From JABILX01 sp041648305 (GTDB taxonomy: Bacteria > Patescibacteriota > Gracilibacteria > UBA1369 > LOWO2-01-FULL-3): a DNA stretch of 5,895 nucleotides. Positions 5,801 to 5,895 of the stretch are shown here, in pieces. Position 1 is the stretch's first letter. Each line of letters starts with the position of its first letter. The notes under the pieces were generated by a model. It was not told where the DNA came from, did no database searches, and saw only the letters and a list, made by a program, of their open reading frames with translations. Location: contig JBAZPI010000050.1 of NCBI GenBank assembly GCA_041648305.1, positions 1-5,895 on the forward strand. Direction: 5' to 3'. The translations under genes were made by a program, and so were the position numbers.

Positions 5801-5895
5801 CTAATAAACCTCGCTGTGTCCCCCAATATCCACGAAAGTAAAAACAAAAACAGTTTTGTTGTCCAACACTTCTTTTCTATAAATAGCACGAACAT
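5801..5895 (-). CDS. Probable RelE/ParE-superfamily toxin, C-terminal 30 residues (runs off the right edge)
   Basis: A minus-strand frame enters at the right edge and ends at TAG (5801-5803). It encodes VRAIYRKEVLDNKTVFVFTF followed by VDIGGHSEVY. This fits the C-terminal end of RelE/ParE/YafQ-type toxins: a strand with R-x-x-Y-R, a short polar turn, a hydrophobic strand (TVFVFTFVDI), then a G-x-H-x-E-V-Y ending. In RelE-like members these toxins cleave mRNA on the ribosome; ParE members poison gyrase; the visible part does not separate them. The start, most of the domain and any antitoxin partner lie outside the window. The stop is 93 bases upstream of the ileS ATG on the same strand. A second minus-strand frame is also open here, but its 45 residues resemble nothing. 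The call rests on a short fragment, so the class is likely but not certain. Confidence 0.55.
   Translation of the reverse strand, partial: VRAIYRKEVLDNKTVFVFTFVDIGGHSEVY

Noticed and set aside
5837..5860. A small AT-rich hairpin followed by T residues on the minus strand (AACAAAA pairing with TTTTGTT), resembling a terminator.
   Set aside because: The stem is only seven A/T-rich pairs and lies inside the toxin coding frame, where the Lys/Phe/Val codons explain it.
5758..5895. A 45-residue minus-strand frame beginning with ATG at the very edge of the window and ending in TGA (MFVLFIEKKCWTTKL...).
   Set aside because: It overlaps the toxin-like frame in another phase, resembles no family I know, and its ATG at the edge is probably accidental. 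The other frame carries a recognisable toxin-like ending.

Overview
This window is a compact, AT-leaning (about 40% G+C by eye) bacterial segment with every recognisable gene on the minus strand. In transcription order (right to left) it holds the C-terminal end of a probable RelE/ParE-superfamily toxin, ileS (type 2 isoleucyl-tRNA synthetase), a small four-helix membrane protein of the Phage_holin_4_2/YvlD family, secG, a family 5 (peptide/nickel type) solute-binding protein with an N-terminal membrane anchor, and the first 41 codons of rplI (ribosomal protein bL9).

The likely source is a Candidate Phyla Radiation (Patescibacteria) bacterium. I infer this from the anchored solute-binding protein with no permease or ATPase beside it, its FSGLMKYD-type family 5 signature, the very tight gene packing and the type 2 IleRS. 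Having bL9 argues against CPR lineages reported to lack it. A Parcubacteria- or Peregrinibacteria-like source is possible, but the phylum is not settled by sequence reading alone. The code is standard: the long reading frames hold no in-frame TGA, and the five visible stops are TAA (three) or TAG (two). None of the six visible gene starts or leaders shows a clear Shine-Dalgarno sequence; starts sit behind A/T-rich stretches.

Layout: ileS, the YvlD-like gene, secG and the solute-binding protein are separated by only 7, 4 and 2 bases, so they almost certainly form one transcription unit. It joins translation (isoleucine charging and editing), the Sec translocon accessory subunit and two membrane or cell-surface proteins. 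The two longer gaps are 93 bases between the toxin stop and ileS, and 84 bases between the binding-protein stop and rplI. The first holds a candidate promoter entangled with a 33-base inverted repeat and an 11-base palindrome; the second holds only a weak promoter-like match. No T-box, CRISPR array, tRNA, rRNA or insertion sequence was seen.

I see mostly housekeeping genes and no convincing new system. The parts most worth checking are the partial toxin at the right edge, the structured ileS control region, and the tight secG/solute-binding-protein pair.
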